Assembly (NCBI GenBank): GCA_028285545.1
Contig: JANQPA010000093.1
Location: 1-60,527, forward strand
Direction: 5' to 3'
DNA from: Saprospiraceae bacterium
GTDB taxonomy: Bacteria > Bacteroidota > Bacteroidia > Chitinophagales > Saprospiraceae
Length of the DNA: 60,527 bases
A program made the translations under genes and the position numbers. Positions 60,471 to 60,527 of this stretch are shown here, one piece after another. The notes beneath the pieces were generated by a model. It saw only the letters and a program-made list of their open reading frames with translations. It was not told the DNA's origin and did not search any database. Positions within the stretch are counted from its first letter, which is position 1; every line of letters begins with the position of its first letter.

Positions 60471-60527
60471 AGGCCTTTTGTTAACTTTCGAGGAATAACC
60501 ACAAACTTCGAAAAAGACAAAAGGCCT
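60471..60527. repeat. Inverted repeat at the window edge
   Basis: AGGCCTTTTG (60471-60480) and CAAAAGGCCT (60518-60527) are perfect 10-base arms, with weaker inner TTTCGA/TTCGAA pairing. It may be a terminator of a gene beyond the window. The right arm ends exactly at the last base, so the element may continue. Confidence 0.5.

Noticed and set aside
60471-60527. Terminal inverted repeat of an insertion sequence at the window edge
   Set aside because: Only 57 bases are visible, the two arms face each other at terminator spacing, and no transposase is seen.

Overview
The window is 60.5 kb of an AT-rich chromosome from a Bacteroidota bacterium, most like the Saprospiria/Lewinella group. The signs are a SusC/SusD pair, two proteins with type IX secretion (T9SS) sorting tails, a SprB-type adhesin, a FadN-type beta-oxidation enzyme, a DUF6495-like protein, weak Shine-Dalgarno signals and a promoter match to the Bacteroidota -7 box (TAnnTTTG). 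It looks like core chromosome. I see no phage, insertion sequence, transposase, integrase or CRISPR array.

Layout. 0-4.4 kb: tRNA-Glu, gap, pgk, a small secreted protein and a ferredoxin-NADP reductase-like flavoprotein. 4.6-11 kb: a 1817-residue SprB-repeat surface protein and a structured 870-base spacer holding repeated hairpin/U-tract units. 11-17.4 kb: a minus-strand run DoxX, ApbE, DnaQ-type exonuclease, two MbnP-family proteins and two di-heme MauG/CCP peroxidases. 17.5-25.6 kb: GT39, TerC, DUF6495, trmD, FKBP isomerase, thioredoxin-like protein, di-heme cytochrome c and a coiled-coil membrane protein. 26-35 kb: a PQQ-dehydrogenase-like T9SS protein, GT2, a polytopic membrane protein, a DUF547/beta-barrel fusion, DUF3047 and folC. 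35-38 kb: exbB-exbD-exbD-tonB. 38-42.4 kb: fadN and fadA, separated by a hairpin carrying a four-helix-bundle (S23/IVP) gene.

42.5-56.9 kb is a carbohydrate locus. It has a GH32 fructosidase, SusC/SusD, an AraC regulator, and a six-gene operon: a MalEFGK-type ABC importer, a GH65 phosphorylase and beta-phosphoglucomutase. Sugar would enter the periplasm through SusCD, cross the inner membrane by the ABC importer, and be split by GH32 and GH65. Glucose-1-phosphate then passes to glucose-6-phosphate. An almost identical 31-base element lies in the same orientation upstream of susC and of the ABC operon, which ties both to one regulator. 57-60.5 kb: a structured RNA/terminator region, three tRNA genes (His, an atypical Glu, Gln), and a PadR-FtsX-like permease pair behind a 54-base palindrome.

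The most unusual feature is a recurring class of intergenic hairpins whose arms are built of short degenerate tandem repeats, with a different repeat unit at most loci. They appear at about ten places. One is flanked by a 10-base direct repeat like a target-site duplication, and one contains the four-helix-bundle gene. This may be a small mobile or RNA-based element system.
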